DNA of 64,000 nt from Henckelia pumila (GCF_033568475.1 NC_133120.1:90104151-90168150), one strand, 5' to 3'. Positions 1 to 12,795 are shown, numbered from the stretch's first letter. Notes: generated from the sequence alone by a model not told the origin. Program-made: numbers and translations.

Positions 1-1352
1 AAAAATAATAAAATATTTTATATTTTTAAATTGATAAAAATAATTAAAAGATTATAATTATAAATGATAAATAACATTTTTGTACATTCATTAATTTGAC
101 AAAGATAGTTATTCTAAGGGGTTTAGAAATTATTATATTGTATGTATTTAGTCATTATTCTTTTGTATGTAAAGATGAATGTAAAGGCTAATTTTTGGAT
201 TAGAAAAAAATATTTGGGATAATATTTTTCAAATAAATTTCAATTTATTTACTAAACTATCATAATTACTTTTGTCTTTTGAAGAGTAAGAAACACCATC
301 TAAGTTATAACTAGCGTTTTGGGTTTAAGCAAAATCAAATAGGATAGTTTTTTTTTTTTGAAGGAAAATCAAATGGGATATTAAGATACACAAAAAGTTG
401 ATTTTTTAAGTGAAAAGTGAATAATTGCTCTTTTTAGTTATTATATAAACATTGTTATATTAATTAGTACATCAAATAAATTTTTCAGTTCTACCAACGA
501 ATGATTTAATTTTTTTAGATAATTAGTAAATGATAAACCTTGTGAGATAATCTCATGAATTTATATTTGTGAGATTAATCGACCTGATTCATATACATTA
601 ATAAGAAGTAATATTTTTTACATAAAAGTAATTATGTCTCGTGATACGATCTCACAAATATATATTCATAAGATGAATCGATACAATCCATACATGCAAC
701 AAATATAATACTTTTGACAACAAAAATAATATTTTTCATAAGTCAAGTCTAGTAGAATACCCCTCTCATAAAATTGATATGTGAAACAATCTCGTAATGA
801 ATTAATAGGACACTTACGTATCTATTAAATTTATGTTAATTTGTACCGGTATCATTTGTGTTTGCTAATCGAATAATATATAATATCATAAAAATTTATG
901 TCTATGTGATGTATATAATAATCAAGCTTATATATTACGTACGTATTTTTATCCATATAGTGTTTTTTAAAAATATATACTTAGATTATTAAAATGGAGA
1001 GCTGAGTTGGAATTCCATTCAAACTAAGGATTTTTGTGGTTTCAGCTACAGGAGAACCAGAAACGATAGAATAAATAGAGTTTTTCGAAAAAATCTACTA
1101 GTGGAGGCATAAACCAGCCCTTCTCAAAACCCGGGGTAGTGAGAGGACTAACCCTAAAAAGGGGTTAGTTTATGTTACATCGGGAGTGTTTCTCTCCCTA
1201 ATACAATATCATTAGATCACTTGAGACCCTTATAGTTTTATGAAAATTGACATGTGTATTGATGATCCAATGGTCGACATTTGACCACATCATGGGGGAA
1301 AAAGTACTCCAGGTGTAGCATAGAATAATCCCCTAAAAAGAGAGAGATTCAT
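1..1352. other. AT-rich intergenic DNA left of the CACTA element
   Basis: No open reading frame or RNA gene is supported here. Bases 174-1000 are one half of a segmental duplication, listed separately. Within it, 540-800 resembles a dispersed plant repeat with paired motifs of the form gtgagat...atctcac; the same motif pair recurs near 32035-32290 and, weakly, near 39690-39800. Bases 1001-1352 are absent from the paralogous copy at 32540 and contain short inverted stretches around aaccccttttt. I could not assign them to a family. Confidence 0.5.
174..1000 (+). repeat. Segmental duplication, left flank of the CACTA-bearing copy
   Basis: This stretch aligns by eye with 31640-32538, with scattered substitutions and small indels. 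Examples are the shared run ggattagaaaaaaatatttg and the shared end ttagattattaaaatggaga. The alignment stops at about 1000 and resumes at about 13392, so the copy near 32.5 kb represents the same locus without the DNA between. The number of differences suggests an old duplication, but I did not compute identity. Confidence 0.8.
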
Positions 1353-1372
1353 CCACACTACAACAAAAAGGG

Positions 1373-1911
1373 CAAACGACAACGGATTTTATCCGTTGTC
1401 GTAGGGGTAGAAAACCGTTGTAACTATCAGCGTTGTCAAAAGCATTGGCCTACGACAACGGTTTTTAATCTGTTGTCTTTTATGAATACCACAACGGTTA
1501 TTTCCGTTGTAAATGTAGCGTTGTCAAAGGCATTTCCTACGACAACGGGTTTTTTTTCTGTTGTCTTTTACATACGATAACCGTTTATATCCGTTGTCGT
1601 AGACTCGAATTTACCATATTACACAACGTATTAAAACCGTTGTGGTAGATACTTTTGACAACAGATATAAACCGTTGTGGTAGATAATTTTGACAAAAGA
1701 TTTTATCCGTTGTTTTAAATACCTTTTATATATAAAACCGTTGTGGTATTGTAATTTTTACAACATATTTAAACCGTTGTGGTTATATAAAACTGTTGTC
1801 GTAAATATTTTTTACATCATATTAAAACCGTTGTCGTTTTTCTTTTTGAAGGAAACTCCGTTGTGGTTTTTTATTTTTTACAACGTTTCTAACCGTTGTC
1901 ATATTGCATAA
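1373..1911. repeat. CACTA left subterminal repeat array
   Basis: About 17 copies of a short motif, in both orientations, of the form accgttgtsgta or its complement acaacggt, are spaced every 20-40 bases. In En/Spm such subterminal motifs bind the TNPA protein and are needed for transposition; that role is inferred here by analogy. The array ends near 1910. Bases 1912-2864 beyond it hold no recognisable gene and probably the 3' untranslated part of the protease gene. Confidence 0.9.
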
Positions 1912-2864
1912 AAAAACAACCAATCTACATTAAATATAAAGCAACTAATTACTATTGTATGCTTCAAATTTTTATAATTTACTACACATCAAAATGAGAG
2001 AAACATAATAGCGGTGTAATCAAAATCCAAAATATGCCAGCTAAAAATACACAACAAGAGTTTGTACTCATCCTATCAAACTTAGTAGCATCAAACCATA
2101 AATAACATGTCATCCAGAAATTCTGTTCAAAAGCTCACTCGATGCACCAAAAAAACCAAATCCTCAAGAATATTGCCCTTGAGTTATGTACCTACAAGAG
2201 AACACATCGAAAAGATCGAATAAATCTTATCGGTAATAAATTCTATGTTTACAAGAATTACTCATACAAGAATATGACATCAGTGTTTATCAAAATCTGC
2301 ATGACCAACAATCTCCTAGTTCCCCAGTGCAAACAAATGCTAGTTGATGCTCAACCAGTGAACTCTAAATACATTAACATACACACCAACAGAATATTGA
2401 TTTCAGCAGTGAAGGGATAATGCAATTGCTTATCAATGAGCAACATGAACGTTAAACTTGGCAAGAGTTGTTTCAACCCACTCCTCAAACACTAAACCAA
2501 AGAAATATTTGAAAGTAACAAATTGTGATATCATCTGGGTAAGAGGTATACTAAATGACATGTGAGTTGAGTTCAAAGAAGCTGCTGCACTTTCAAAGAG
2601 GTATAAAATCGTTGCTTTAAACCCAATGTATCGTGAGGGAACCAAACAAATCAAAAATCGATTGTTATCAAATCAGAGAAAGGATCAAGATGTGTTCTTT
2701 ACTTTCTCTTCTGTATAATACAAGTACTCCAAACTTTACAACCATAATTCACCTTCATGTGAGTGAGATTGAAAAAAAAATAAAAAAAATAGATTCACAG
2801 AAGCTTATTCACAGACTTTGCAATTCACAGAAGCTTATGAAGTCGATGAAGGAGAGCCAAATAC

Positions 2865-5800
2865 CTAGTCATGAATGTAGTCTAGTACGCATTCTGCCCA
2901 TTCGGATCGCACTTCATCAATTTCTTCTTTAGAGTAAATTGTTTTGTTGAACTGTTAACAAACCCAAATTATATTAGGTAGTAAGAATCAGTAATGAAGA
3001 AGCAAATGAAATAAAAAATTATTTGAGAAAATTCAGAATATGTTAAATATTACCATTGATAAAAGTGAATCCTTCTCGCTGGTGGCATTTCCTTCAACAA
3101 TCTCTCTCATAAATTTCATCACATAAAACCCACATTGTTTCGCATCAGGTTGTCGAGGACCCTATGTTTAACAAAAATTGTCAATGAAATCACAAGTAGG
3201 CATATATGTGTGTATACATTATATATATATATATTATATATCTTTATCACTTCCCATGTAGGCTTCTTTTTTCCTTTCCTTTTCTTGGTCGAATTGAACA
3301 ATTTCAAACTCCTTTGTACAACAAGATTCGACATATGAGTAATAAATTAAATGCTTAATTAAAAAAAGAATATGTACTCACATATCCACCACATATTTCC
3401 AGTCCTCATGACGGTTGCGATGATTAAGTGAATCCAACAAATAAATCACCTCCACATAAGGGTCGATGACAGTCAGAATCCAATGACAACTACGAACAAA
3501 ACAAATATTCAATGCATAAATTTCGCAACATCATCAAAAAAAATCTAATATTAATGATATTGTTGTACTTATTTACCCAACATTGTGTGGTGCCAAAACT
3601 AGTTGATTTTTTGCTGTACCGCTCAGCCGTTCAGCCAAAGAACTTGCCCAGCCATTCAAGTATTCAGTTTTTTCATTTTTGTCAAGCTTGAATACATATG
3701 GCATTACTGGAAGGGTCTGTGGATTCACAAATCTGAATTTATCGACTTTGTTTTCCTTTTTCATCTTTTTGAAGAGAAACCTTCCATTCAAACAAAAATA
3801 ACGTTATTGTGTTAAACAAATCAAAGGAAAAAGTTCGAATTAATCTAAAACTTACCACATATAAACAACCACACAATTGGCAGATATTGGCTCCAGCTCA
3901 TAAAAAGGTGTGATGTCTTCAATGTTCACAAGCTGCTCGTACTCAGTGTCAAAGAAATCATCATAAAAAATAATCGATATATTATTTTCCGAATTGTCCA
4001 AAACACGCTTGGCGTAACAGTACAAAAAATGCAATGATCTTGGCACATTCGATGGCAAGACAAGATTACTTCTTTTCTCGAGAATTTTCTTCCTTTGAGG
4101 CTTCTACAAATCGCAAATTTAGACATGTTAGTAGAAATTTCTATAATATCTGATGAAGTCAACTAAAATATATGATGAAGAATATCAACCTGTGAAGTAT
4201 GTGACATAATTATGCATTATAACAAAATCATGATTACTAAAATGGGTCTCAAATTCAGTGGCTTCTCGTTTTAAAGATGTAATTGATTGGTAATAAAGGA
4301 ATTTATTTTGGATCAGCACTCGAGCTGTTCTTCAATGCTGCGGCCTCACAATTCACTCTTGGACAGCAGATGCCTTTAGCTTTTTGGTTGTCACTGGCTG
4401 CAGTTGTCCTTGGTAACACTGTGATACTTGAACTCTATGCTTCCTACTTATGAAATAAACTAAACTAAACTATCCTTAACACATGAAATAATTAAGTAAA
4501 ATGAATAAATACTTCTATTTAAACTTATCATTGCTCCAATGAGTAGAAAATTTACCTCATCTTTCATGAGAATCCAGCGTGCAGGCCACGCAACATGGGT
4601 TCCTATAGCATCGCCAACAGTATCACATTCATTTGGAATTGGAAAGGGCAACTTTGCTACATTTTCCACAGCTTCATCAATTGAGACGCGAATGCAATTA
4701 ATGGGCAACGGGACACCATGAAGTAATTTTCCATCACCGTTGACATGAACGATCGTACCATAGGCCACAACGTTGGACTTCGATTCCAGTGATAGTGCAA
4801 CCGGCATACCCTGGAAGACAAACAATCAGTGGGCAAAAGCTTTGCAATATTCAAGAATTATAACATTGATGTGGAAACACAGAGAAATGCAATGATATCA
4901 GAATAACATGTCAATGACCAGTTTCATTTTCACCCGTGGGCAGAAGCTTTACAAATCAGCCAGTTTCATTTTCACACGCTATTTTGATAAGTCTTCAAAG
5001 AGAGCAATCTATGACACATTGACACCCCTAACGTTCTTAATCAAATGTGTAAAACTATTCTTTTACTATATATGATTATACTAATTCTTGAAATATAAAA
5101 CTAAAAATATTTAATTTAACCAAATATGATATTAAAAAGGGACACATATATAATGTAAAACATATCATATGAAAAATATTAAACATCACCAGGTAATTAA
5201 ATTGTCCTCGACCAATAAAAATCTAAATTTTAAACTAGATAAACACTAAACATGGATCATGAAGAAATGACTAAATAACTAATAATTAGAACAAACATTA
5301 TTTAAAAACACGACAGATAAAAATAAAAGCTGGAAATTGAGATAAACCGAAAGAAATATGGGGAAAATGCTGAAATTGAATAACATGGCAGTATACCTGC
5401 AAATACTCAGCCTTGCTTAAAACTTGCATGTCATCATCATTCAAAATTTCATAATATGGGATAGTCTTCTCTGTTTTGATTTTTTCTTTACTCATGGCAG
5501 GTAACTTCACTGAGCAACTACCTTTCTCATCTAATTCAAAGTCGCATGCACCCTTTTTGAACATTTCTTCAAGTTCTTGTATGCGTGCATCTTGATGTAC
5601 GATGCGCGCATTTTGTTCTACTATGCGTGCATCTTGAACTACGATGCGTGCATCTTGATCTACGATGCGCACATTTTGATCATAGATTAGCTTCTTTGCC
5701 TCCAACAACTCATTTTGATGACGAAGGATTATGTCACCATCTTCAAGAGGACTATTCCAGATTCTGCCGACATTAAAATAGATTGTTGGAGTGATATGAC

Positions 5801-7361
5801 CTCCAACACCCCTCACACGCCCAGCATGTTCTTCAGAATCTAGTGCATTCGTGAGAATATCTTTCCTTGCCCCTTCAAACTTCAGCTTCCCCTCCTTTTT
5901 TTGTTGAACATAATCATCCTGACGTGATCAAAGTAAATTGTTACTATAATAAAAATTAATCGATAAAAAATAACTATCTTCTCATGTATTACATACAATC
6001 TTTTTAACTGTCATTTTTAGATCATCGCCTTCATATTCACCCTCCTTATTGACCCGTACTCTCTTCCACATAGTAGCTCGATTTATCTCATCATCATCAC
6101 ATAAATCAGATGCCTACAAAAAAATGAATCATGTCCAATACCTAAAAATCATATGCAATTACCAAACCACCAACTTCAAAATACTTACAATTTCGTCAGC
6201 AAAACGTGCATATCCTTTACGGGACAGCCGATAGGGGTATACATTCTGGCTTCTTCTGTTCTTGTTTTCATCACTTACTCTCTAGTTGAAAAATAAAATA
6301 TCACAGATTTAAATTGTGACTTGTAGTCAGATTATTTGTAAAATAAAATTTTGAATCTTACCCTAAAGTCGTCAGACATGCGAGTGATTACAAAAGAACT
6401 CCAATCATCTTGTGAAATACCATAACCAATCGGTGGATCTTTCAACTCATTAGGTTTATCTAGCTTGCTGAAAATGAACTTCTGAGTGAGAAAAGCTTTA
6501 TATTGACGCCATTTATTATTTGCTGATTGAAAACATCCCTTCCTCCAACTTGGGTCAATATTGTACGTCAGCTGTAAAAGAACATAAAAAAAATTAACAA
6601 GCAGATTAAATATAGCATAATCATATTAGTACTGAATACTAGGAATGAAGAGCCAAACTCTTTTTCTGGATGAGAAAATTGAGGGTGAATATCAAGCTAA
6701 AATAGAGAGTTTAAAATGATACTAATATTTTAGTGCTCAAGGTTTCTTTTAAAACAGTGGCAGGATTTATTGACGGTGGTTCTAGCCAATGGAGATATTG
6801 TCCTAATGCTTCTTCATAACTTCATCAACCTTAAGGTTAGTGACAAACAAAATGATTCATGAAGAAAATTAATCCACACAGCAGGTTAGTAAGAAGTACT
6901 CAGAAAGTACGTTCAAGGAAGAAGCACAAGTGGAAGAGTCTACAGTTTATAATGATATTAAAGCAAATGATTCATGAAGAAATTAATCCACACAGTAGAT
7001 TAAAAACACTTACATTCACTGATTCCCATATTATCTCTTTAACATCATTTGGCACTTTCTTCCATGATTTGAAACCTATTGAGATTTTATCTCGAACGAA
7101 AACCCCAATGTAGCTTTGCATTTCACCCGCAAATTCTCCAATTGGCTGTCCAATTTTGTTGAGACTTACATCCTTTTTAATTCCTTGGACCCTTAGCCTA
7201 ACAAGCTTATCCAAACGTGTACGCCCCCTCGATGTTCTTGTTGACTCCGTTTCTGTAGATTCCATTGTTGTTTGACCCTCGCAACTATTGTTAGTGGCAG
7301 CATATGAAATACTCTCTTTAGAATTCTCAATCCTCGCCAATCTCTTTCCATGAGCTGCCAT
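2865..7361 (-). CDS. CACTA-encoded protein: Transposase_24-like, DUF8039-like and ULP1 (C48) protease regions
   Basis: Twelve exons with GT..AG borders were read by eye: 7361-7014, 6571-6362, 6281-6189, 6113-5997, 5918-5397, 4810-4556, 4103-3856, 3780-3577, 3489-3382, 3311-3242, 3161-3054 and 2951-2865. They join in phase to 789 codons with no stop. Exons 1-5 resemble the plant Ptta/En/Spm transposase family (motif [12 protein letters not shown]). Exon 5 has five near-identical ARIVxQD-like repeats, probably a coiled coil. Exon 6 resembles DUF8039 (VAYGTI, HGVPLP, VAWPARW). Exons 9-11 give a ULP1 cysteine protease core: HW of the catalytic His, LLDS with Asp, and KQCGFYV with Gln and Cys. Such proteases remove SUMO-like tags; their role in CACTA elements is not established. 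The exon 10 donor reads AAG|AT rather than AAG|GT, so either an upstream GTGATA donor is used or the donor is mutated. Start is the first Met of exon 1. Confidence 0.85.
4299..4453 (+). pseudogene. Captured fragment of a plastid triose-phosphate translocator gene
   Basis: On the plus strand, opposite to the host gene and inside its intron 6 (4104-4555), a short frame reads [18 protein letters not shown] followed by [15 protein letters not shown]. This matches the conserved central region of the plastid triose-phosphate/phosphate translocator (drug/metabolite transporter superfamily), which exchanges sugar phosphates across the inner envelope. Only about 45 codons remain. It ends in a stop after LYASYL and has no start or flanking domains. 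The likely origin is gene-fragment capture by the CACTA element. The family call rests on recognising the [11 protein letters not shown] and WLSLA.VV motifs. Confidence 0.8.
6720..7002. repeat. Short direct duplication inside intron 1 of the protease gene
   Basis: The segment aatgattcatgaagaaaatt near 6851-6888 is repeated at 6966-7002, just inside intron 1. The sequence upstream (about 6745-6833) ends in aaggttagt, which looks like an exon with a splice donor on the plus strand. It may be another captured host fragment, but I do not recognise it. Confidence 0.4.
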
Positions 7362-7556
7362 AGTGTCAATTCTAGAATATAGTCAAGTTCCTTGATACCC
7401 CATTTCCTGAAAAAGACAGCAAATTGTTAGGAATTTGAATTACAAAGAATAAAAAGCGAGAATGAAGACAAACGACAGTTATATCACAATAAAAATAAAT
7501 ATGATAAAATAGATCAGCAACCAAAATCTAAACACAAGTAAAACAATAGATTACAC

Positions 7557-10500
7557 TTAATTATTGTCAACCCATGTCCCATCACAGTCTTCACGAATGC
7601 ACGATTGTTCATTTTCATCTACCCTGTCAACATCCATTGATTCCATTGACATAAACTCTTTTGTGGAACACTGATAATGGATTGTAGCATTTTCCAACTC
7701 ATCACCATTTATGTTTTCCATGTAATCCCTGGTAGGAGTGGCAAGTACAACATGCCATCTAGGATCTTGAGGATCTTCAATGTAGAATACCTGCTTTGCT
7801 TATCTGCCCAAGATAAAAGAGTCAGATTTGAATCCAATTATGTTGAGGTTTACCAACGTGAAACCAAGTTCATCAACTTTAATACCGTTATTATTTTCAA
7901 CCCAATTACATTTAAACATTGGAACTTGAAAATTGTGATAATCGAGTTCCCAAATTTCTTGTATAACTCCATAAAAAGTCATGTCCGACACAATCGGATT
8001 TTTGTCCTTTGCACTAGCAACTTGCATTGTTTTTGCGACTAAGCTTACTCCAGAGTTTTGAACAGCTCGTGTATCATCGCGCTCTTTTGTATGATAAGTA
8101 ACTCCATCAATCAAATAACTAGAGTACTTTAACACTTGATTGCTAGGTCCACGCGCTATCCACTTCAATCTTTCTGATATTTGAAAAGTGGAATTGCCAA
8201 CTGCTCGCACACGATCACGTAACCAGACAATAAATGTCCGGTTATGCTCATCTTGTAACCATTTTTTGGACTTAGCTTTATTAGGAAAGCTTGAGTTCAA
8301 AAACTCCATGTGCTCCCTAATGAAATGATCATGAATAAATTAACTATTAGACTACTATTACTTAATTGGTAGAACATAATAACAATGCAATAAAATATCA
8401 ATAAGTAAGAGAAATTACTCGATATAAGGGTCAACGTCAACATCATTCTCCAAAACATAAAGATGTGCTTGATGCAACTCATCATGACAAGTTGAGTGTA
8501 CTACTGAGCTAGAAAGAGGCCTAGTAAGTTGTACTTGTTGATCCCTTGATGGGATCCCAATTGTATGCACACTAGACATGTAATCCGAGCAAAATTCCAC
8601 AGCCTCTTCAGCAATATAACATTCGGCTATACACCCTTCAGGACGATTGTGATTTCGAACATACCCTTTCAAGATCTTCATGAATCTTTCAAATGGGTAC
8701 ATTTGCTTATACCAAACCGGTCCACACAATTTGACCTCTCGCACAAGATGGACCGTTAAATGAATCATTATATCAAAAAAAGATGGGGGAAAATATTTTT
8801 CAAGCAAACACAACAGTGTCACAATCTCTCTTTGCAGATCATTCAACTTCGAGACATCTATCACTTTATTACATAACACGTTAAAGAAGCCACACAACCG
8901 AGTGATGGTGTATCTAACATGTTTAGGCAAGACACCATGGATGGCGACTGAAAGCAATTGTTGCATCAAAGTGTGATAGTCGTGTGACTTAAGGCCAACA
9001 AGTTTCAAGTCTTTCATCGACACCAGATTTTTAACATTGGATGAATAACCTGTAGGGACCTTTATTCCAGACAAACAATTGCAAACTTTTTTTTTCTCAT
9101 CCCTACTTAGTGTATAACAGGCCGCTGGCAAAAAAGTTTTCTTCTCCCCCATCTTTGGTGCCAAATCAATCCTCAAATTCATCTCCACAAGGTCTAGTCT
9201 TGCAGCTACTCCATCTTTTGATTTTCCAGGAATGTCAAGCAAAGTACCAATCAGACTCTCACACACATTTTTTTCAATATGCATCACATCAAGAACATGC
9301 CGAACATGTAGATGTTTCCAATACTCAAGTTCAAAGAATATAGATTTCTTTTTCCAGCATGATACAACTTCACCTTGCATTGTTTGCTTCCTACTCGCTT
9401 TTCCAGAACAATAATTAATTCTTTCAACTCGCTCCAAAATTTCATGCCCAGTTAAAGGTTTCGGTGCGGGGTTAAGCTCTAGTTTCCCATTGAATGCTTT
9501 TTTTTGCCTTCGATAAGGATGATTTGTAGGAAGAAATCTTCTATGCCCTGTATAACTAATTTTTCTACTATGCTTTAACCTTGTCGAATATGTTTCTTCA
9601 CTACAAATAGGACATGCACAATATCCTTTAACAACACAACCTGACAGGTTCCCGTATGCAGGAAAATCATTAATTGTCCATAGCAAGACAGCCCTAAGCA
9701 AAAAATTTTCTTTTCGACGTGCATCATATGCATCAACACCTATATCCCATAATTTTTTCAAGTCATCGATCAAAGGTGCTAAGTAAACGTCAATATCATT
9801 TCCCGGTTGTTTAGGACCAGAAATCAACAATGTCAGCATCATAAATTTTCTCTTCATACACAACCATGGAGGAAGGTTGTAAGTGATCATCACAACTGGC
9901 CAACAACTATATGCAGAACTCATCAAACTATGAGGATTGATCCCGTCTGCTGATAAGGCCAATCTAAGATTTCTGGGTTCAGCAGCAAAATCTGGCCACT
10001 TGTGATCCACTACTTTCCAAGCGGGCGCATCAGCCGGATGACGCAAGTATCCGTCAAGTACTCTTTTATCAGCATGCCAAGTTAACTCCTTACATATCTC
10101 CTTATTCCGAAACAATCTTTGAAATCTTGGAATAGGTGGGAAGTACCAAAGGACCTTTGCAGGAACTCCATTTAACGTAGCTTTTTTACCCAACTTCCAC
10201 CTTGATGTCCCACAAACAGGACAATTAGTCAAATTCTCGTACTCTTTTCGATATAAGATGCAATCATTAGGGCAAGCATGAATTTTCACATAATTCATCC
10301 CTAATGCACATAAGCTTTTCTTTGCATCATACAACGATGAAGGTAATTCATTCTCATTAGGAAGCATTTCTCCAAGCAAACTTAGTAAGTCTGTGAAACT
10401 TTTATCACTCCAACTATATCTTGCCTTCAAGTTATACAATTTCACAAGTGCAGATAATTTGGTAAATTTGGTACACCCAGGATATAAAGGTTTATCAGCA

Positions 10501-10853
10501 TCTTCAAGTACCTTATGAAATTGGTTTGGATTCTCTGCATAACTATCAAATGCATCATGTACCTTATCAATAGGTTCCTTGGCAAAAGATTTTTGTTCAT
10601 CTCTCATTGAGTTATTGATCGTATATCCTTCACCATGCCAAATCCATTTATGGTATGTTAAATCTATACCATTAAAACACAAATGTGCCCTTATAATGTC
10701 AACATTTCTCTTCTGCAGATTACCACATCTTGTACATGGGCAAGGTATTTTATTCGGATTGGTAGCATTCCGCAATGCAAACTGCAAGAAAGACTCTACC
10801 CCAACCTCATATTCATGTGACAACCTATTCTTTGACATCCAGTCTTTGTCCAT
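7557..10853 (-). pseudogene. TNP2-type CACTA transposase with one nonsense codon
   Basis: Two exons, 10853-8419 and 8316-7557, joined by a 102-bp GT..AG intron, give a 1064-codon frame. The N-terminus (MDKDWM, IPCPCTRCGN, HLCFNGI) is a Transpos_assoc domain with Cys pairs. The middle (residues about 300-560) is the Transposase_21/TNP2 catalytic core. Next comes DUF4218 (MIHLTVHLVREV, MYPFERFMK, EGCIAE). Exon 2 encodes DUF4216, ending KQVFYIEDPQDPRWHVV. An in-frame TAA at 7800-7802 (codon 984) interrupts DUF4216 just before AKQVFY, where related proteins usually carry Gln, so CAA to TAA is likely. Without readthrough the protein loses its last 81 residues. The transposase would bind and cut the element ends. 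Only 195 bases separate it from the protease gene downstream. Confidence 0.93.
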
Positions 10854-11589
10854 TTTTTAATATCAGCCCAAAACGCATCAAAATCTACCTTCAAAAAATT
10901 ATACATTAGGCAATAAGTTCAAAACATTGATTTCATTTGGTTCACAACAGAAAGTTCGAAAGTAATATAATGAAATATTATTCAAGTGACTTTTTTAAGT
11001 CATTTTATAATGAAATATCATATGAAATTTGACCAGTTAGATAACTAAAATCATGACTAGGGGATGACCATTTTTTTCCTTAATAACATGGTATTGATTA
11101 AGTGCATGCAATCTTATTAATTAAATTAAATTATTTAAATGCATCAAATCACATCGAAGGAATTCCTTGGCTGGCTTTCATTGAATTCCCATAAAACTAT
11201 TATAAAGCAAACTCAAAGTTAGTGCAAGTTAGTAATTTTTTATGTCGGCATTTTTTTATTATATTTAGCGTTTTAATGATAAATTAACATTTTATATGAC
11301 CGAAGCAAGAAAAAATCAAATTCAGTTAACAAAAACAAAATATTATCGATAACTTCATTAGTTTACAAAAAATCGGAGATAGGAAAGGTTTGTCTACTCT
11401 GAACTTGAAAGTGATGTACAAATATATAATAGTTTTGCATTATTTTTTTATGATGATGGCTGTAATATATCATAAGTTATTGGACATTGTATGTTGAATG
11501 CTTTTGAATATAATTTTCAAAACCAGTGGAACAAAAAAGATTAATTTGTCAATTAATTAGGAAATACTATATGGCTGAAGTTGTTGACC

Positions 11590-11860
11590 CTGTGGCGTTG
11601 GAAATCGTTGACACAAGAAGCAGGATTTATTCAAAGATTCGTCGATCTGTTTAGGCACTTTCACACAAATTAAGTTGGTTCTGAAATAGAAAGAATCAAA
11701 TCACCATAAACGTTTTGCGTTGGATGGATCAAGAGGAGCTTGAACATTTCGTAGGGATGGAAGAAGACATTAAAAAACTCGTTTCTCTTTTCGTTTCTGA
11801 TCAAGAAAGTGGCAGCCATGGAGTTTTTGGTGTATGAGGGATGGGCGGCTTTTAAATCAA
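11590..11860 (+). pseudogene. Captured fragment of an NB-ARC (NLR) disease-resistance gene
   Basis: The plus-strand frame near 11727-11845 reads NVLRWMDQEELEHFVGMEED, then IKKLVSLFV...HGVFGV, a stop, and GMGGF. This is the linker and P-loop start of a CC-type NLR, where the family has VG.E.D.KKLVSLL and V.I.GMGG.GKTT. The fragment stops at the P-loop, before the GKT, so it cannot bind nucleotide. The upstream part contains further stop codons. It lies antisense to the CACTA genes. Capture of a host gene piece is the simplest explanation. Confidence 0.75.
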
Positions 11861-12639
11861 ATGTGACATCAGGAGTTTCACATTCAAATGGGCTAAAGCT
11901 TATAAAAGTGAGAAGATATAAAAGCTCATAATGATTAAATAGTAGATACCACTAGCTAGAGACAGTGGTCCATGGAATATATTTCTTAGTCCCACGCAGC
12001 ACATAAAATAGGCGAACACTTGACTTGTCTATTGCATAGAATAATGGTAGCAAGAAAACAATAGTAAATGGAGGACAAGTCACGGAATCAAAACCATTAG
12101 AAATATGTGATTTTCAGTCCCCACTATATAAAATCACACAAGACGATAAAATCCCACAAGATGTGAATACAATAATAAAACCAGTAGGTACACGCACCTA
12201 TCAGGAAATCAGAAAATTCAAACAAGAACAAGTGAAGATCAAACCAAAAAGAAGAATATCTATAAACCCAAAATAGCAGAAAAGAAAACTAACCCGATAA
12301 GAGGGAAAAACACTGAGAGAAGGAATCACAATCAAGCGAAGGGAACAATGGGACGACCCATAGCAGTGATTATCTTCAACAGTCCAAAGCCCACTCTCTA
12401 TGCCTGTAAAGAAAATCGGGAGTACGGGAAAAAAAAGCTTAAACACAACGGACTAAATTGCGGCCACATTCGGGAGTTAGGAAAATCGGGGACTAAACAC
12501 CAATACACAAAGATACTTACGGCTGCAATCAGGAGTAAGGAAAATCGGGTCTTCCACTTGGACACATGCTTGGATTTTGAGGAGTAATATCGGCAGCTAG
12601 CTGAAGAATACCGACAGCCGAGTACATAAAAGCGTGAGT

Positions 12640-12795
12640 GTGTCCCAACTAAGCCTCGTGAACCAACCCTTCAACCAATAATGAACGTACCCGTCGCTAT
12701 AGCCTCCGTACAACAGCCTACCATCCGAGCTCAAAGCCAGAGTCTTAACAGGGGAATGCTTTGCGGGAAGGGTTACGGTAACTGAAGATCTACGA
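12640..12795 (-). pseudogene. Captured WD40-repeat gene fragment
   Basis: Reading leftward, the frame contains VTVTLPAKHSPVKTLALSSD followed by GRLLYGGYSDGYVHYW. This is one WD40 repeat with the usual H..V..LA.S.DG..L..G..D......W pattern, similar to plant JINGUBANG-like WD40 proteins. Only about one repeat is left, and no start codon is obvious. It lies near the right end of the CACTA element, on the strand of the element genes, so it may be transcribed as part of their leader. Confidence 0.6.

Noticed and set aside
1690-1911. Open frame rich in KPLWFF-like repeats
   Set aside because: It is a translation of the CACTA subterminal repeat array, not a gene.
1373-1911. Regularly spaced short repeats resembling a CRISPR array
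   Set aside because: The motif occurs in both orientations with irregular spacing and lies at the end of a CACTA transposon in plant DNA.
12348-12587. 79-codon plus-strand frame MGRPIAVIIFNSPKP
   Set aside because: No family similarity; the opposite strand looks more like spliced untranslated exons.
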